A stretch of DNA of 64,000 nucleotides from Vicinamibacterales bacterium. Its GTDB lineage: Bacteria > Acidobacteriota > Vicinamibacteria > Vicinamibacterales > UBA2999. Below, one piece after another: positions 36,327 to 46,532 of the stretch (its first letter is position 1; every line of letters begins with the position of its first letter). The notes beneath the pieces were generated by a model that had not been told where the DNA came from, searched no databases, and worked only from the letters and a program-made list of their open reading frames with translations. Both the position numbers and the translations under genes were made by a program. The stretch lies in assembly GCA_041394705.1 (NCBI GenBank), contig JAWKHS010000019.1:62001-126000 (forward strand). The letters run 5' to 3'.

Positions 36327-38579
36327 ATGTCACGAACAGCCGGTCGCGTCCTGGTGGTCCTGGCGGTGCTGGCGGTCGTCGGGGCGTTCTTCGCGCTGGA
36401 CCTCGATCGCGTCGCCAGCCTCGAGGCGCTCAAGGCGCGGCAGGGCGCCATCCACGCCTATCGCGACGCGCATCCGTGGCGGGCCGCCGGGACGTTCTTC
36501 GGGGTGTACGTGCTGATGGCGGCCGCGTCGCTCCCGGGGGCCGCGGTGCTGACGGTGGCGGGCGGCGCGATCTTCGGGCTGGCGCGCGGCGTCCTCCTCG
36601 TCTCGTTCGCGTCCACCATCGGGGCCACGCTGGCGTTCCTCGTCGCGCGCTTCCTGTTCCGGGACGCCGTTCAGCGCCGCTTCGCGAGCCGGCTCGCGGC
36701 CATCAACCGCGGTGTCGAACGCGAAGGCGCCGCCTATCTCTTCACGCTCCGTCTGGTGCCGGTGGTGCCGTTCTTCGTCGTGAACCTGCTGATGGGCCTC
36801 ACGCCGCTGGGGGCGCCCGCGTTCTACGCCGTGAGCCAGGTCGGGATGCTGCCCGCCACGGTGGTCTACGTGAACGCCGGAACGGAGCTGGCGCGCCTCG
36901 GCGCGCTGGGCGATGTGGTCTCGCCGTCCCTCCTCCTGTCGTTCGCGGCCATCGGCCTGCTGCCCCTCGCGGCGCGGCGCCTCGTGGCGGCCGCGCGGGC
37001 CCGCGCGGTCTACCGGCCCTACGCCCACCTGCGTCCCGCCGCCTTCGACAACAACGTCGTCGTGATCGGAGCCGGCTCGGCCGGGCTCGTCGCCGCCTAC
37101 ATCGCGGCCGCCGTCAAGGCCACGGTGACGCTCGTGGAACGCGACCGTATGGGCGGTGACTGCCTGAACACGGGCTGCGTGCCGTCCAAGGCGCTCCTGC
37201 GCGCCGCGGCCCTCGCGGCGGACGTCCGCCGCGCCCCGGCGTTCGGGGTGGGCACGACGCCACCCGACATCGACTTCGGCGCCGTGATGGCGCGGGTCCG
37301 GGCCGTCATCGCGGAGGTGTCTCCGCACGACTCGGTCGAGCGCTACACGGCGCTGGGCGTCACGTGCGTCCGCGGCGCCGCGCGCCTCACCTCGCCCTGG
37401 ACCGTCGAGGTGGCCGGCGCCGACGGCCATCGGCGCACGCTCACGTCGCGGACGATCGTCGTCGCCGCCGGCGCGCGACCCGTGCTGCCGCCCATCCCGG
37501 GGCTGGCCGAGGCGGGCGCGCTCACGTCCGACACGGTCTGGGGCCTCCAGGAGCGTCCGCGGCGGCTGGTCGTGCTCGGGGGCGGGCCGATCGGGTGCGA
37601 GCTGGCGCAGGCCTTCGCCAGGCTCGGCTCGGCAGTGTCGCTGGTGGAGATGGGGCCGCGGCTCCTGCCCCGCGAGGATCCCGAGTGCGCGGCGGCGCTC
37701 GCGGCGGCGCTCGCCGCCGACGGCGTGGACGTGCGGGTGGGACAGCGGGCGGTCCGCGTCGAGCTGGCGCCCGGAGGCGGGAAGCGGCTGGTGGTGGAGC
37801 AGGCCGGCGTCGAGCGCGCCCTCGCGTTCGACGAGGTGATCGTCGCCGTGGGACGCGTCGCCAACACCACGGGCTATGGCCTGGAGGCGCTGGGCCTCGA
37901 GGTGACGCCCGCGCGGACCCTCGGCGTGGATGCTTTCATGGCCACCCGCTTTCCCAACGTGTTCGCCTGCGGCGATGTCGCCGGTCCGTACCAGTTCACG
38001 CACACGGCGTCGCACACCGCGTGGTACGCCGCCGTCAACGCACTCTTCGGCCGGTTCCGGTCGTTCGCCGTGGACTACTCGGTGGTGCCGTGGGCGACCT
38101 TCACCGATCCTGAAGTGGCACGGGTGGGGCTCAACGAACAGGACGCCCGGGCCGCCGGCGTGCCGCACTCGGTCACCCGCTACGACCTGGCGGACCTCGA
38201 TCGCGCCATCACGGACGGGGAGGCGCGCGGCTTCGTCAAGGTGCTGACGGCGCCCGGCTCGGACCGCATCCTGGGCGCGACCATCGTCGGCGCCAGGGCG
38301 GCCGAGCTGCTGCCAGAGTTCGTGACCGCCATGAAGCACCGATTGGGCCTGAACGAGATTCTCGGCACCATCCACGTCTACCCGACGATGGGAGAGGCGG
38401 TGAAGTCCACGGCCGGCGCCTGGAAGCGGAGCACGGTCACCCGCGGGCAGGAGGCGTTCCTGACGGCGTTCCACCGCTGGACGCGCGGGGCCGGCGGGTT
38501 CGGCGCCGTGGTCGCCGCGCTGCCGGGCCTGGTCCGCGACCGCCGACCGGCCGCCGGCACCCGGTTGCACGCCGAGTGA
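36327..38579 (+). CDS. VTT (SNARE-associated) membrane domain fused to FAD disulfide oxidoreductase
   Basis: 750 residues. Residues 1-225 form a membrane domain of the DedA/TVP38 (VTT) type with about five helices, G-A-A-V-L-T-V-A-G-G-A-I-F-G (71-84) and L-R-L-V-P-V-V-P-F-F (141-150). Residues 240-750 form a class I pyridine nucleotide-disulfide oxidoreductase: V-V-I-G-A-G-S-A-G-L (245-254), the redox pair in C279-L-N-T-G-C284, V-L-G-G-G-P-I-G-C-E-L for NAD(P)H, and the late H-V-Y-P-T-M-G-E. It resembles mercuric or dihydrolipoamide reductases but lacks the C-terminal vicinal cysteines of MerA. Known fusions of this type are called mercuric-reductase-like; the real substrate is unknown. Confidence 0.88.
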   Translation: MSRTAGRVLVVLAVLAVVGAFFALDLDRVASLEALKARQGAIHAYRDAHPWRAAGTFFGVYVLMAAASLPGAAVLTVAGGAIFGLARGVLLVSFASTIGATLAFLVARFLFRDAVQRRFASRLAAINRGVEREGAAYLFTLRLVPVVPFFVVNLLMGLTPLGAPAFYAVSQVGMLPATVVYVNAGTELARLGALGDVVSPSLLLSFAAIGLLPLAARRLVAAARARAVYRPYAHLRPAAFDNNVVVIGAGSAGLVAAYIAAAVKATVTLVERDRMGGDCLNTGCVPSKALLRAAALAADVRRAPAFGVGTTPPDIDFGAVMARVRAVIAEVSPHDSVERYTALGVTCVRGAARLTSPWTVEVAGADGHRRTLTSRTIVVAAGARPVLPPIPGLAEAGALTSDTVWGLQERPRRLVVLGGGPIGCELAQAFARLGSAVSLVEMGPRLLPREDPECAAALAAALAADGVDVRVGQRAVRVELAPGGGKRLVVEQAGVERALAFDEVIVAVGRVANTTGYGLEALGLEVTPARTLGVDAFMATRFPNVFACGDVAGPYQFTHTASHTAWYAAVNALFGRFRSFAVDYSVVPWATFTDPEVARVGLNEQDARAAGVPHSVTRYDLADLDRAITDGEARGFVKVLTAPGSDRILGATIVGARAAELLPEFVTAMKHRLGLNEILGTIHVYPTMGEAVKSTAGAWKRSTVTRGQEAFLTAFHRWTRGAGGFGAVVAALPGLVRDRRPAAGTRLHAE

Positions 38580-38625
38580 CGGGGCGGCATGGCCGAGCCG
38601 GTTCCGGCCCCGCTAGAATCATCCG

Positions 38626-40452
38626 ATGGCGTCCGCGTCGCTGCTCGTCACACCCGAACGTTCGGAGATCGATCCGTCCTACACCTGGGATCTCTCCGCC
38701 ATCTTCTCCACCTGGGAGGCGTGGGACGCCGGCGTGGCCGACCTCGAGCGGCGGATCGCCGACTTCACGGCCCTGGCCGGAACCCTCGGCCGCGGCGGCG
38801 CCGAACTGCGGCGCGCCCTCGAGGCCCACGACGCGATCGGGCAGCTCAGCTACCGCGTCTGGTACTACCCGTCGCTGACCCACGACCAGGATCAGCGCGA
38901 CAACACGTCCGCGGCCCGGCGGCAGCGGGTCCAGCTCCTGTTCGCGCGGCTCGAACAGGCCACGTCGTGGTTCAACCCCGAGCTCCTCACCGTGCCGCTC
39001 GACCGGATCCACGCGTGGATGGACGCGGACCCGGCGCTCGAGGTCTACCGGTTCGCGGTCGACGACCTCTTCCGCAAGCAGGCGCACGTGCTCGACCTCG
39101 CGGGCGAGCGCCTCCTGTCGCTCGGCGCCCGGCTGTCGAGCGCGCCGAAGGACGTCTACGAGGCGCTGGCGACGGCCGACGCGACGTTCCCGGAAATCAC
39201 GCTCTCCACGGGCCGCACGATCGAGGTGAGCTACAGCCAGTATCGCCGCGTCCTGGCCACCAGCCGGGTGGCCGCCGATCGCCGGGCGGTGTACGAGGCG
39301 CACTACGACGTCTTCGGCGGGCGGCGGAACACGTTCGCGGCCATCTACAACAGCATCCTGCACCGCGACTGGTTCCAGGCGCGGGCGCGCGGCTACGGAT
39401 CCACGCTGGAAGCGGCGCTCTTCGGCAACGCCATTCCCACCCAGGTGGTCACGACGCTCATCGCGGAAGGGCGGGCCGGCGTCGAGCCCTTCCGCCGCTA
39501 CCACCGTCTCCGAAAGCGCGCGCTGGGGCTCGATCGCTACTCGCTGGCCGACACCTACGTGCCGCTCGTCGAGCACGACGTGCAGTACCGCTACGACGAC
39601 GTGCGGTCCTGGATCGTGGACTCCACGGCCCGCCTCGGCGCCGACTACCAGGCGCGGGTCCGCGAGGCGTTCGACCAGCGGTGGATCGACGTCTTCGAGA
39701 ACAAGGGCAAGCGGAGTGGCGCCTACTCGGCGCCCGTGTACGGGGCGCACCCGTACATGCTGCTCAACTACAACGACACGCTCGACGCCGTCTTCACGCT
39801 GGCCCACGAGATGGGCCATTCCATGCACACGCTGCTGGCGCACGCCAGCCAGCCGTTCGTGTACGCCGGCTACACGATCTTCGTCGCCGAGGTGCCGTCC
39901 ACGCTGAACGAGTCGCTGCTGCTCGAGTACATGCTCGCGCGCGCCGAGTCCCCGGCCGAGCGCACGGTCCTGCTGCAGCACGCCATCGACGGCATCATCG
40001 GGACCTTCTACAACCAGGTGATCTTCGCGGACTTCGAGCTCGAGGCCCACCGCATGGTGGAACGCGACGAGCCCGTGACCGCCGAGGCCCTGAGCGCGCT
40101 CTACGAGCGAACCGCGCTCGCCTATTGGGGCGACGTCCTGGCGGCCGACGAGCGGATGCCCTGGACCTGGGCGCGGATTCCGCACTTCTACCAGGCGCCG
40201 TACTACGTGTACCAGTACGCGACGTGCATGGCCTCCACGGCGGCGCTCATGCAGGAAGTGGGCAGCGACGACCCCGCCCGGCAGGCGGCGGGCGTGACGC
40301 GCTACCTGGATCTGCTGAAGGCCGGGGGCAGCGACCACCCGATGGCACTGCTGCGGCGTGCCGGCGTCGACCTGTCGGCGCCGACCGCGATCCGCGCGCT
40401 CGTCGAGCGGCTCGATCGCCTCGTGGGCGAGCTCGAGGCGGCGCTGCCCTGA
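38626..40452 (+). CDS. pepF: oligoendopeptidase F
   Basis: 608 residues, cytoplasmic M3 family peptidase, full length. The zinc site is H394-E-M-G-H398-S, and a further glutamate in V-P-S-T-L-N-E (about 430) is the likely third ligand. The N-terminal helical half (D-L-S-A-I-F-S-T-W-E-A-W) is typical of PepF. The message is probably leaderless: TAGAAT (38614-38619) ends 6 nt before the ATG and there is no ribosome site. Confidence 0.94.
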   Translation: MASASLLVTPERSEIDPSYTWDLSAIFSTWEAWDAGVADLERRIADFTALAGTLGRGGAELRRALEAHDAIGQLSYRVWYYPSLTHDQDQRDNTSAARRQRVQLLFARLEQATSWFNPELLTVPLDRIHAWMDADPALEVYRFAVDDLFRKQAHVLDLAGERLLSLGARLSSAPKDVYEALATADATFPEITLSTGRTIEVSYSQYRRVLATSRVAADRRAVYEAHYDVFGGRRNTFAAIYNSILHRDWFQARARGYGSTLEAALFGNAIPTQVVTTLIAEGRAGVEPFRRYHRLRKRALGLDRYSLADTYVPLVEHDVQYRYDDVRSWIVDSTARLGADYQARVREAFDQRWIDVFENKGKRSGAYSAPVYGAHPYMLLNYNDTLDAVFTLAHEMGHSMHTLLAHASQPFVYAGYTIFVAEVPSTLNESLLLEYMLARAESPAERTVLLQHAIDGIIGTFYNQVIFADFELEAHRMVERDEPVTAEALSALYERTALAYWGDVLAADERMPWTWARIPHFYQAPYYVYQYATCMASTAALMQEVGSDDPARQAAGVTRYLDLLKAGGSDHPMALLRRAGVDLSAPTAIRALVERLDRLVGELEAALP

Positions 40453-40476
40453 GCGGGACGTCGTCGCCGCGCGACA

Positions 40477-43203
40477 TCACTGCTCGCGCATCGCCTGCGT
40501 GGGGTCGATGTGCATGGCGCGACGCGCCGGCGCGTAGGCGGCCACCGTCGCGACTGCCAGCAGCAGCAGCGGCACCGCGGCGAACGTGACCGGGTCGTAG
40601 GGGCGGATGCCGAACAACTGCGTCTCGAGCAGGGGCGTCAGCACCGCGGTGGCCGCGAGGCCGGCGCCGATGCCGGCGAGTGCCAGTCGGGCCGCCTGGC
40701 CGAGCACCATGCGCAGCACGACGCCAGGTCGGGCGCCGAGGGCCAGGCGCACGCCGACCTCCCGCGTGCGCTCGCCGACGATGAGCGCCATGACGCCGTA
40801 GACGCCCACCGCCGCCAGGATCAGCGCCAGCAGGCCGAAGCTCGACACCAGGAACAGGATGAAGCGCCGCGGCGCCACCGACGCCGAACGCACGTCGGTC
40901 ATCGTGCGGATGTCGAACAGTGCCAGGCCGCGATCGAAGTCGCGCAGACTGCGGCGCACCGACTCCACGATCGCCGCCGGATCGCCGCTGGTTCTGAGCA
41001 CGATGAACGGCGCCACCGGCGGTCCCTGGCGATGGGAGATGTACATCTCCGGGGCGGGCGACTGCTCCAGGCCGGTGTGGCGGACGTCGCCGATCACGCC
41101 GACGATGGTCCGCCAGGTGCTGTTGGCGGGGTTCGGGCCGGTGCGGATCCGTCGTCCGATCGGATCCTCGCCTGGGAAGAGGCGTGCGGCCATCGCCTCG
41201 TTGATGATCGTGACGGGCAGCGCCTGCGGTCCGTCCTCCCGGGTGAAGCCGCGGCCTCGGCGGACCGGAATCTGCATCGCGCCGAAGAAGTCGTCCACCG
41301 CGCGCCGGAACTGGACTTCCGGCAGTTCGGCATCGGGAAGGGGCCGGCCCTCGACGTCGATGGTCGTCGAGACCGACGTGCTGCCGAGCGGCAGCCGCGT
41401 CGTGCCGCCGGCGGCCACGACGCCGGGAACGGCGCGCAGCCGCTCGAACAGCTCGTCGTAGTAGGCCAGCCTGGCATCGGCCGTGGCCAGCCGCTCCGGC
41501 AGGGTGACCTGCATCGTCAACAGGCTCTCGGGGCTGAAGCCGGGGTTGATCGACAGGAGGCTCGTGAAGCTGCGCAGCAGCAGGACCGCGCCCGCGCTGA
41601 GCAGTACGGCGAGCGCGACTTCACCCACCACCAGCGCGCTGCGCAGGCGCCGCGCCTTCGGTGCGGCGCCTGCGGCACCGCGGCCTGCGTCCTGCAAGGC
41701 GTCGCGGAGGTCGGGTCGCGAGGCGGCGAACGCCGGGACCAGGCCGATTCCGACACCCGCGAGGACCGCGACGCCCAGCGTGACCCCGAGGACCGTGGCG
41801 TCCGGCGTGATCTCCGCCAGCCGCGGGATCGTCTGCGGGGCCAACGCCACCAGTCCGCGCACGCCCCACCTGACGGCGAGCAGTGCCATGGCGGCGCCGG
41901 CCATCGCCAGCAGCACGGCCTCGGTCAGGAACTGCCGGACGAGCCGCCCGCGTCCGGCCCCGAGGGCGGCCCGGACCGCCAGCTCACGCGAGCGCGCGAC
42001 GCTCTGCGCCAGAGCCAGACTGGCCACGTTGACGCACGCCATCAGCAGCACGACGCCCACGCCGCCGAGGAGCAGCAGCAGGGCCGTGCGCACCGGCCCT
42101 ACGGCCTGCTCGTGGAGCGGGACGACCGCGGTACCCCAACCGCGGTTCGAGTCGGGATAGGCCAGCTCCAGCTGTCGTGCGACGGTGGCCAGTCTGGCCT
42201 CGACCTGCTCCGTGTCGACGCCGGCGTGGCGGCGTCCGACGATCGCCAGGTAGTGCACGTTGCGCACGATCCCGCCGTCCCGATTGGCGAACGGGTCGCG
42301 CTCCGGAATCCACGCGGCCCACGCATCGACGCCCGTGCGCGTGGTGAAGCCGTCGGGCCCGAGCATCGTGTTGTACGGGAACACGAAGTCGTCGGGCATC
42401 ACGCCGACGACGGTGCGGGGCCGGTCGTCGATGGTCAGCGCCCGGCCGACGACCGCCGGATCGCCGCCGAACCGCCGCTGCCAGTACCCGTACGACAGCA
42501 TGACGGCGTCGACGTCGCCAGGGGCGAAGGCGCGGCCCAGCAGCGGCTGGCGCTGCAGGATGTCGAACAGGCGCAGCCCGGTGTTGACGACGAGCACCTG
42601 CTCGAGTCCCTCGCTGGTGTTCAGCTGGCTGCTCGAGACGAACGACATGAAGGCCTCGAGGTCGGCGAGGTCTTTCACGCCCTCGCGGTAGTCGAGGAAG
42701 TTGGCCGGCGAGACGACGTTGAGTGGCTTCTGCTCGCGCGGATTGCTGCTCCAGACCATGACCAGGTCGTCGGGTGCGCCGTAGGGCAGCGGCTGCAGGA
42801 GCACGCCGTTGACGACCGTGAAGATGGCGGAGTTGGCGCCGATGCCGAGCGCGAGGGCCAGCACAGCCAGCGCCGTGACCAGTGGACGGCGCCGCGCCAG
42901 TGCCAGTGCGTGGCCGATATCGGAGCGGAGGTGTTCCCAGAGCACGGCGCGTCTCCCTCGTGGTTCGTACAGGTGCGGTTGACGATTGGGCCAGAGCGGC
43001 CAGCGGCGCAGCGCGACGCCACGCTCGGCCAGGCCAGACGCGACGGTGTCCGCCAGAAGTCGACTGCGAGCCGCCGGCCTCGACGCGGACGCCTGCCAGG
43101 CATCGTCCAGGCTTCGGGCGAGGTCGCAGCCGAAGTGCTCGCGGAACGCGCGCGGGTAGCTCAGGAGCGCGAGGGCGATGAGACGGGGCGGGCGCATCGT
43201 CAT
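40477..43203 (-). CDS. ADOP-type ABC transporter permease (MacB/FtsX)
   Basis: 908 residues. An acidobacterial duplicated orphan permease: a soluble N-terminal region (1-85), a first membrane helix (about 109-128) leading into G-I-G-A-N-S-A-I-F-T-V-V-N-G-V-L-L, a MacB-like periplasmic domain, then three FtsX helices. A second periplasmic domain and three further C-terminal helices (G-V-Y-G-V-M-A-L-I-V-G-E-R-T-R-E-V-G) follow. ADOP proteins lack a dedicated ATPase and usually pair with PadR genes, as here, where the PadR gene ends 4 nt upstream. Such permeases are expanded in Acidobacteriota. Their cargo is unknown. Confidence 0.92.
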   Translation of the reverse strand: MTMRPPRLIALALLSYPRAFREHFGCDLARSLDDAWQASASRPAARSRLLADTVASGLAERGVALRRWPLWPNRQPHLYEPRGRRAVLWEHLRSDIGHALALARRRPLVTALAVLALALGIGANSAIFTVVNGVLLQPLPYGAPDDLVMVWSSNPREQKPLNVVSPANFLDYREGVKDLADLEAFMSFVSSSQLNTSEGLEQVLVVNTGLRLFDILQRQPLLGRAFAPGDVDAVMLSYGYWQRRFGGDPAVVGRALTIDDRPRTVVGVMPDDFVFPYNTMLGPDGFTTRTGVDAWAAWIPERDPFANRDGGIVRNVHYLAIVGRRHAGVDTEQVEARLATVARQLELAYPDSNRGWGTAVVPLHEQAVGPVRTALLLLLGGVGVVLLMACVNVASLALAQSVARSRELAVRAALGAGRGRLVRQFLTEAVLLAMAGAAMALLAVRWGVRGLVALAPQTIPRLAEITPDATVLGVTLGVAVLAGVGIGLVPAFAASRPDLRDALQDAGRGAAGAAPKARRLRSALVVGEVALAVLLSAGAVLLLRSFTSLLSINPGFSPESLLTMQVTLPERLATADARLAYYDELFERLRAVPGVVAAGGTTRLPLGSTSVSTTIDVEGRPLPDAELPEVQFRRAVDDFFGAMQIPVRRGRGFTREDGPQALPVTIINEAMAARLFPGEDPIGRRIRTGPNPANSTWRTIVGVIGDVRHTGLEQSPAPEMYISHRQGPPVAPFIVLRTSGDPAAIVESVRRSLRDFDRGLALFDIRTMTDVRSASVAPRRFILFLVSSFGLLALILAAVGVYGVMALIVGERTREVGVRLALGARPGVVLRMVLGQAARLALAGIGAGLAATAVLTPLLETQLFGIRPYDPVTFAAVPLLLLAVATVAAYAPARRAMHIDPTQAMREQ

Positions 43204-43207
43204 GCGG

Positions 43208-43552
43208 TCACGCCATCAGGTTCACGGCGTGCGCCCGCTCGACGACGCGCGACAGGCGCACGACCTCGGCCCGCGCCACCGCGCGCCCCAGCGGCGTGAC
43301 GCGGTAGTAGCGCCGGCGCTCGTCGTCGCCGCTCGCGGGCCGCTCGTCGAGCTCTTCGATGAGCGCGGACTCGAGGAGACGGGCGAGGGCCCGGTAGAGC
43401 GTGCCCGGGTGGAGGGGCGCGTCGGATTGGCGCGCCACCTCCTGGAGCACCGCGTAGCCATGGAGGTCGCCGGCGCAGAGCGCGAGAAGGATGTCGAGCC
43501 ATGCCGGGGGAAGCGGGAGGAACCGGTCGGGACGCTGGCGGTCGATGCTCAT
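43208..43552 (-). CDS. PadR-family transcriptional regulator
   Basis: 114 residues. A PadR winged helix with L-D-I-L-L-A-L-C-A-G-D-L-H-G-Y-A-V-L-Q-E-V (about 18-38), L-H-P-G-T-L-Y-R-A-L-A-R-L as recognition helix, and R-R-R-Y-Y-R-V-T-P-L-G in the wing. It is coupled to the downstream ADOP permease gene and most likely represses it. The longer frame to 43615 is less likely because MSIDRQ is the usual family start. A TATAGT -10 candidate lies at 43566-43571 on the minus strand. Confidence 0.9.
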   Translation of the reverse strand: MSIDRQRPDRFLPLPPAWLDILLALCAGDLHGYAVLQEVARQSDAPLHPGTLYRALARLLESALIEELDERPASGDDERRRYYRVTPLGRAVARAEVVRLSRVVERAHAVNLMA

Positions 43553-43653
43553 TGAGTTCGTGACGACTATACGCGTGTGGAACATAGACGGTCGCCACCA
43601 GCGTTTGGTTGTCATGAGGCCTTGACGCCCGCCTGGCGCGCATGTATCCTCAT

Positions 43654-43669
43654 ATCCGGATTTACGGAT
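43654..43669 (+). promoter_or_regulatory. operator-like sequence before the ahcY regulator
   Basis: A perfect 5-bp dyad ATCCG-GATTTA-CGGAT overlaps the start codon at 43668; CATATC begins at 43651, just upstream and overlapping its left arm. The words CATATC and GATTTA also occur in the dyad at the start of the metH regulator, so both may be sites for the same regulator type. Confidence 0.45.
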
Positions 43670-44642
43670 GAATCAACGAGTCTTCGCCGTCGCCGACCGT
43701 GCCAGCATGCCGCGCCTGCTGGAGCACATGACGGCGCTGGCCGATCCCATTCGTTGCCGGCTGCTCCTTCTCCTGGAGCGACACGAACTGACGGTCTCCG
43801 AACTCTGCACCGTGCTCCAATTGCCGCAGTCCACCGTCAGCCGCCACCTCAAGACGCTGGCCGACGACGGCTGGGTCTCGTCGCGACGCGACGGCACCTC
43901 GCGCTACTACGGCATCGTCGCCGCCCTGGGGCAGCCGGCCGCACGGCTGTGGCCGCTCATCCGCGAGCAGGCCCTCGAGACCGCGGCCGCCGAGCAGGAC
44001 GGACGGCGCGCCGAGGCCGTGCTGGCCGAGCGCCGGTCGACGTCAGTGGCGTTCTTCTCGTCGGCGTCGGGCCAGTGGGATCGCCTCCGCACCGAGCTCT
44101 TCGGTCAGCAGTTCCAGCAGGAAGCCGTGCTCGCGCTGCTGGATCCGCGCCTTCGCATCGGGGACCTGGGCTGCGGCACCGGCCAGTTCGCGGCCCTCGT
44201 GGCGCCGTATGTCGCGCAGGTGGTCGCGGTGGATGCGTCGCCCGAGATGCTCGCGGCCGCCGACGCGCGCCTCGCCGGCGTGGCCAACGTGGACCTCCGG
44301 CGCGGCGACCTGGCCGCGCTGCCAGTCGACGCCGGCGCGATCGACGTGGCGGTGCTGACCCTGGTCCTGCACCACGTCCCCGATCCGGCGCGCGCGATCG
44401 CCGAAGCGGCGCGTGTGCTCGTGCCGGGCGGCCGCCTGGTGGTGGTGGACATGCTGCCGCACGACCGGGCCGAGTATCAGCAGCAGATGGGGCACGTGTG
44501 GCTCGGGTTCTCCGGGCCGCAGATCACGCGGTGGCTGGAGGCCGCCGGCTTCACGGCCGTGCGCGTCGACGAGCTGCCGACCGATGCGGCGGCGAAGGGG
44601 CCCGCGCTCTTCCGCGCCGTCGCCGTCAAGGGTGGAACGTAG
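43668..44642 (+). CDS. ArsR-methyltransferase fusion regulator upstream of ahcY (SahR-like)
   Basis: 324 residues. ArsR winged helix at 18-95: M-T-A-L-A-D-P-I-R-C-R-L-L, recognition helix P-Q-S-T-V-S-R-H-L-K-T-L (53-64), wing R-R-D-G-T-S-R-Y-Y. SAM methyltransferase fold at about 155-320 with I-G-D-L-G-C-G-T-G-Q (163-172) and V-A-V-D-A-S-P-E-M. Architecture and context match SahR, the known S-adenosylhomocysteine-responsive ArsR regulator. It lies 30 nt before ahcY in the same direction. It is paralogous to, but clearly diverged from, the regulator before metH. No ribosome site precedes the ATG. Confidence 0.88.
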   Translation: MNQRVFAVADRASMPRLLEHMTALADPIRCRLLLLLERHELTVSELCTVLQLPQSTVSRHLKTLADDGWVSSRRDGTSRYYGIVAALGQPAARLWPLIREQALETAAAEQDGRRAEAVLAERRSTSVAFFSSASGQWDRLRTELFGQQFQQEAVLALLDPRLRIGDLGCGTGQFAALVAPYVAQVVAVDASPEMLAAADARLAGVANVDLRRGDLAALPVDAGAIDVAVLTLVLHHVPDPARAIAEAARVLVPGGRLVVVDMLPHDRAEYQQQMGHVWLGFSGPQITRWLEAAGFTAVRVDELPTDAAAKGPALFRAVAVKGGT

Positions 44643-44672
44643 GCACGACTTCGAGAGGGAGCGAGGAGACAC

Positions 44673-46208
<1,536 letters not shown>

Positions 46209-46328
46209 ACGCCGAAGGGATCTGAGAGTGTGAACCGCGGCTGGCGGCAGGGGGCTGGCGGCTAGGACGTCCGGCGTCACGCTGCGACCGCACGCTCTCA
46301 CTGCCACGCAGAGACGTCGTCTCAGAGT

Positions 46329-46360
46329 GGGCGTGGTGCTCAGGCACCACGCCCGTTTTT
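46329..46360 (+). terminator. Rho-independent terminator of ahcY
   Basis: Perfect 11-bp stem (46329-46339 with 46344-46354), 4-nt loop TCAG, then G and TTTTT (46356-46360). It lies about 120 nt after the ahcY stop. Confidence 0.9.
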
Positions 46361-46405
46361 CATACGCGGGTGCTAGTCACAAAAGTGGTGGCGCCCGCCG
46401 AAGTT

Positions 46406-46433
46406 TGTGCGCACACCGTGCGGTGTGCGCACA
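46406..46433. promoter_or_regulatory. paired TGTGCGCACA palindromes before the collagen-like gene
   Basis: The self-complementary 10-mer TGTGCGCACA occurs twice (46406-46415 and 46424-46433), centres 18 nt apart, and together the region forms a perfect 12-bp inverted repeat with a GTGC loop. It lies about 100 nt before the ATG of the collagen-like gene, between the ahcY terminator and that gene. No U tract follows, so a regulator site is likelier than a terminator. The rest of the 324-nt gap shows nothing else. Confidence 0.55.
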
Positions 46434-46532
46434 CTCCCCGAATTCGCTGCAACTGCAGCCCGGTGCGCGGATGGCACCGTTCGTGCTCGATTCCGGGGCG
46501 ACATCGGACCCCCCAAGGAGCGCGAGCAACAA

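Noticed and set aside
36327..38579. merA mercuric reductase
   Set aside because: The C-terminal vicinal cysteines and the N-terminal metal-binding domain of MerA are absent and no mer genes are nearby.
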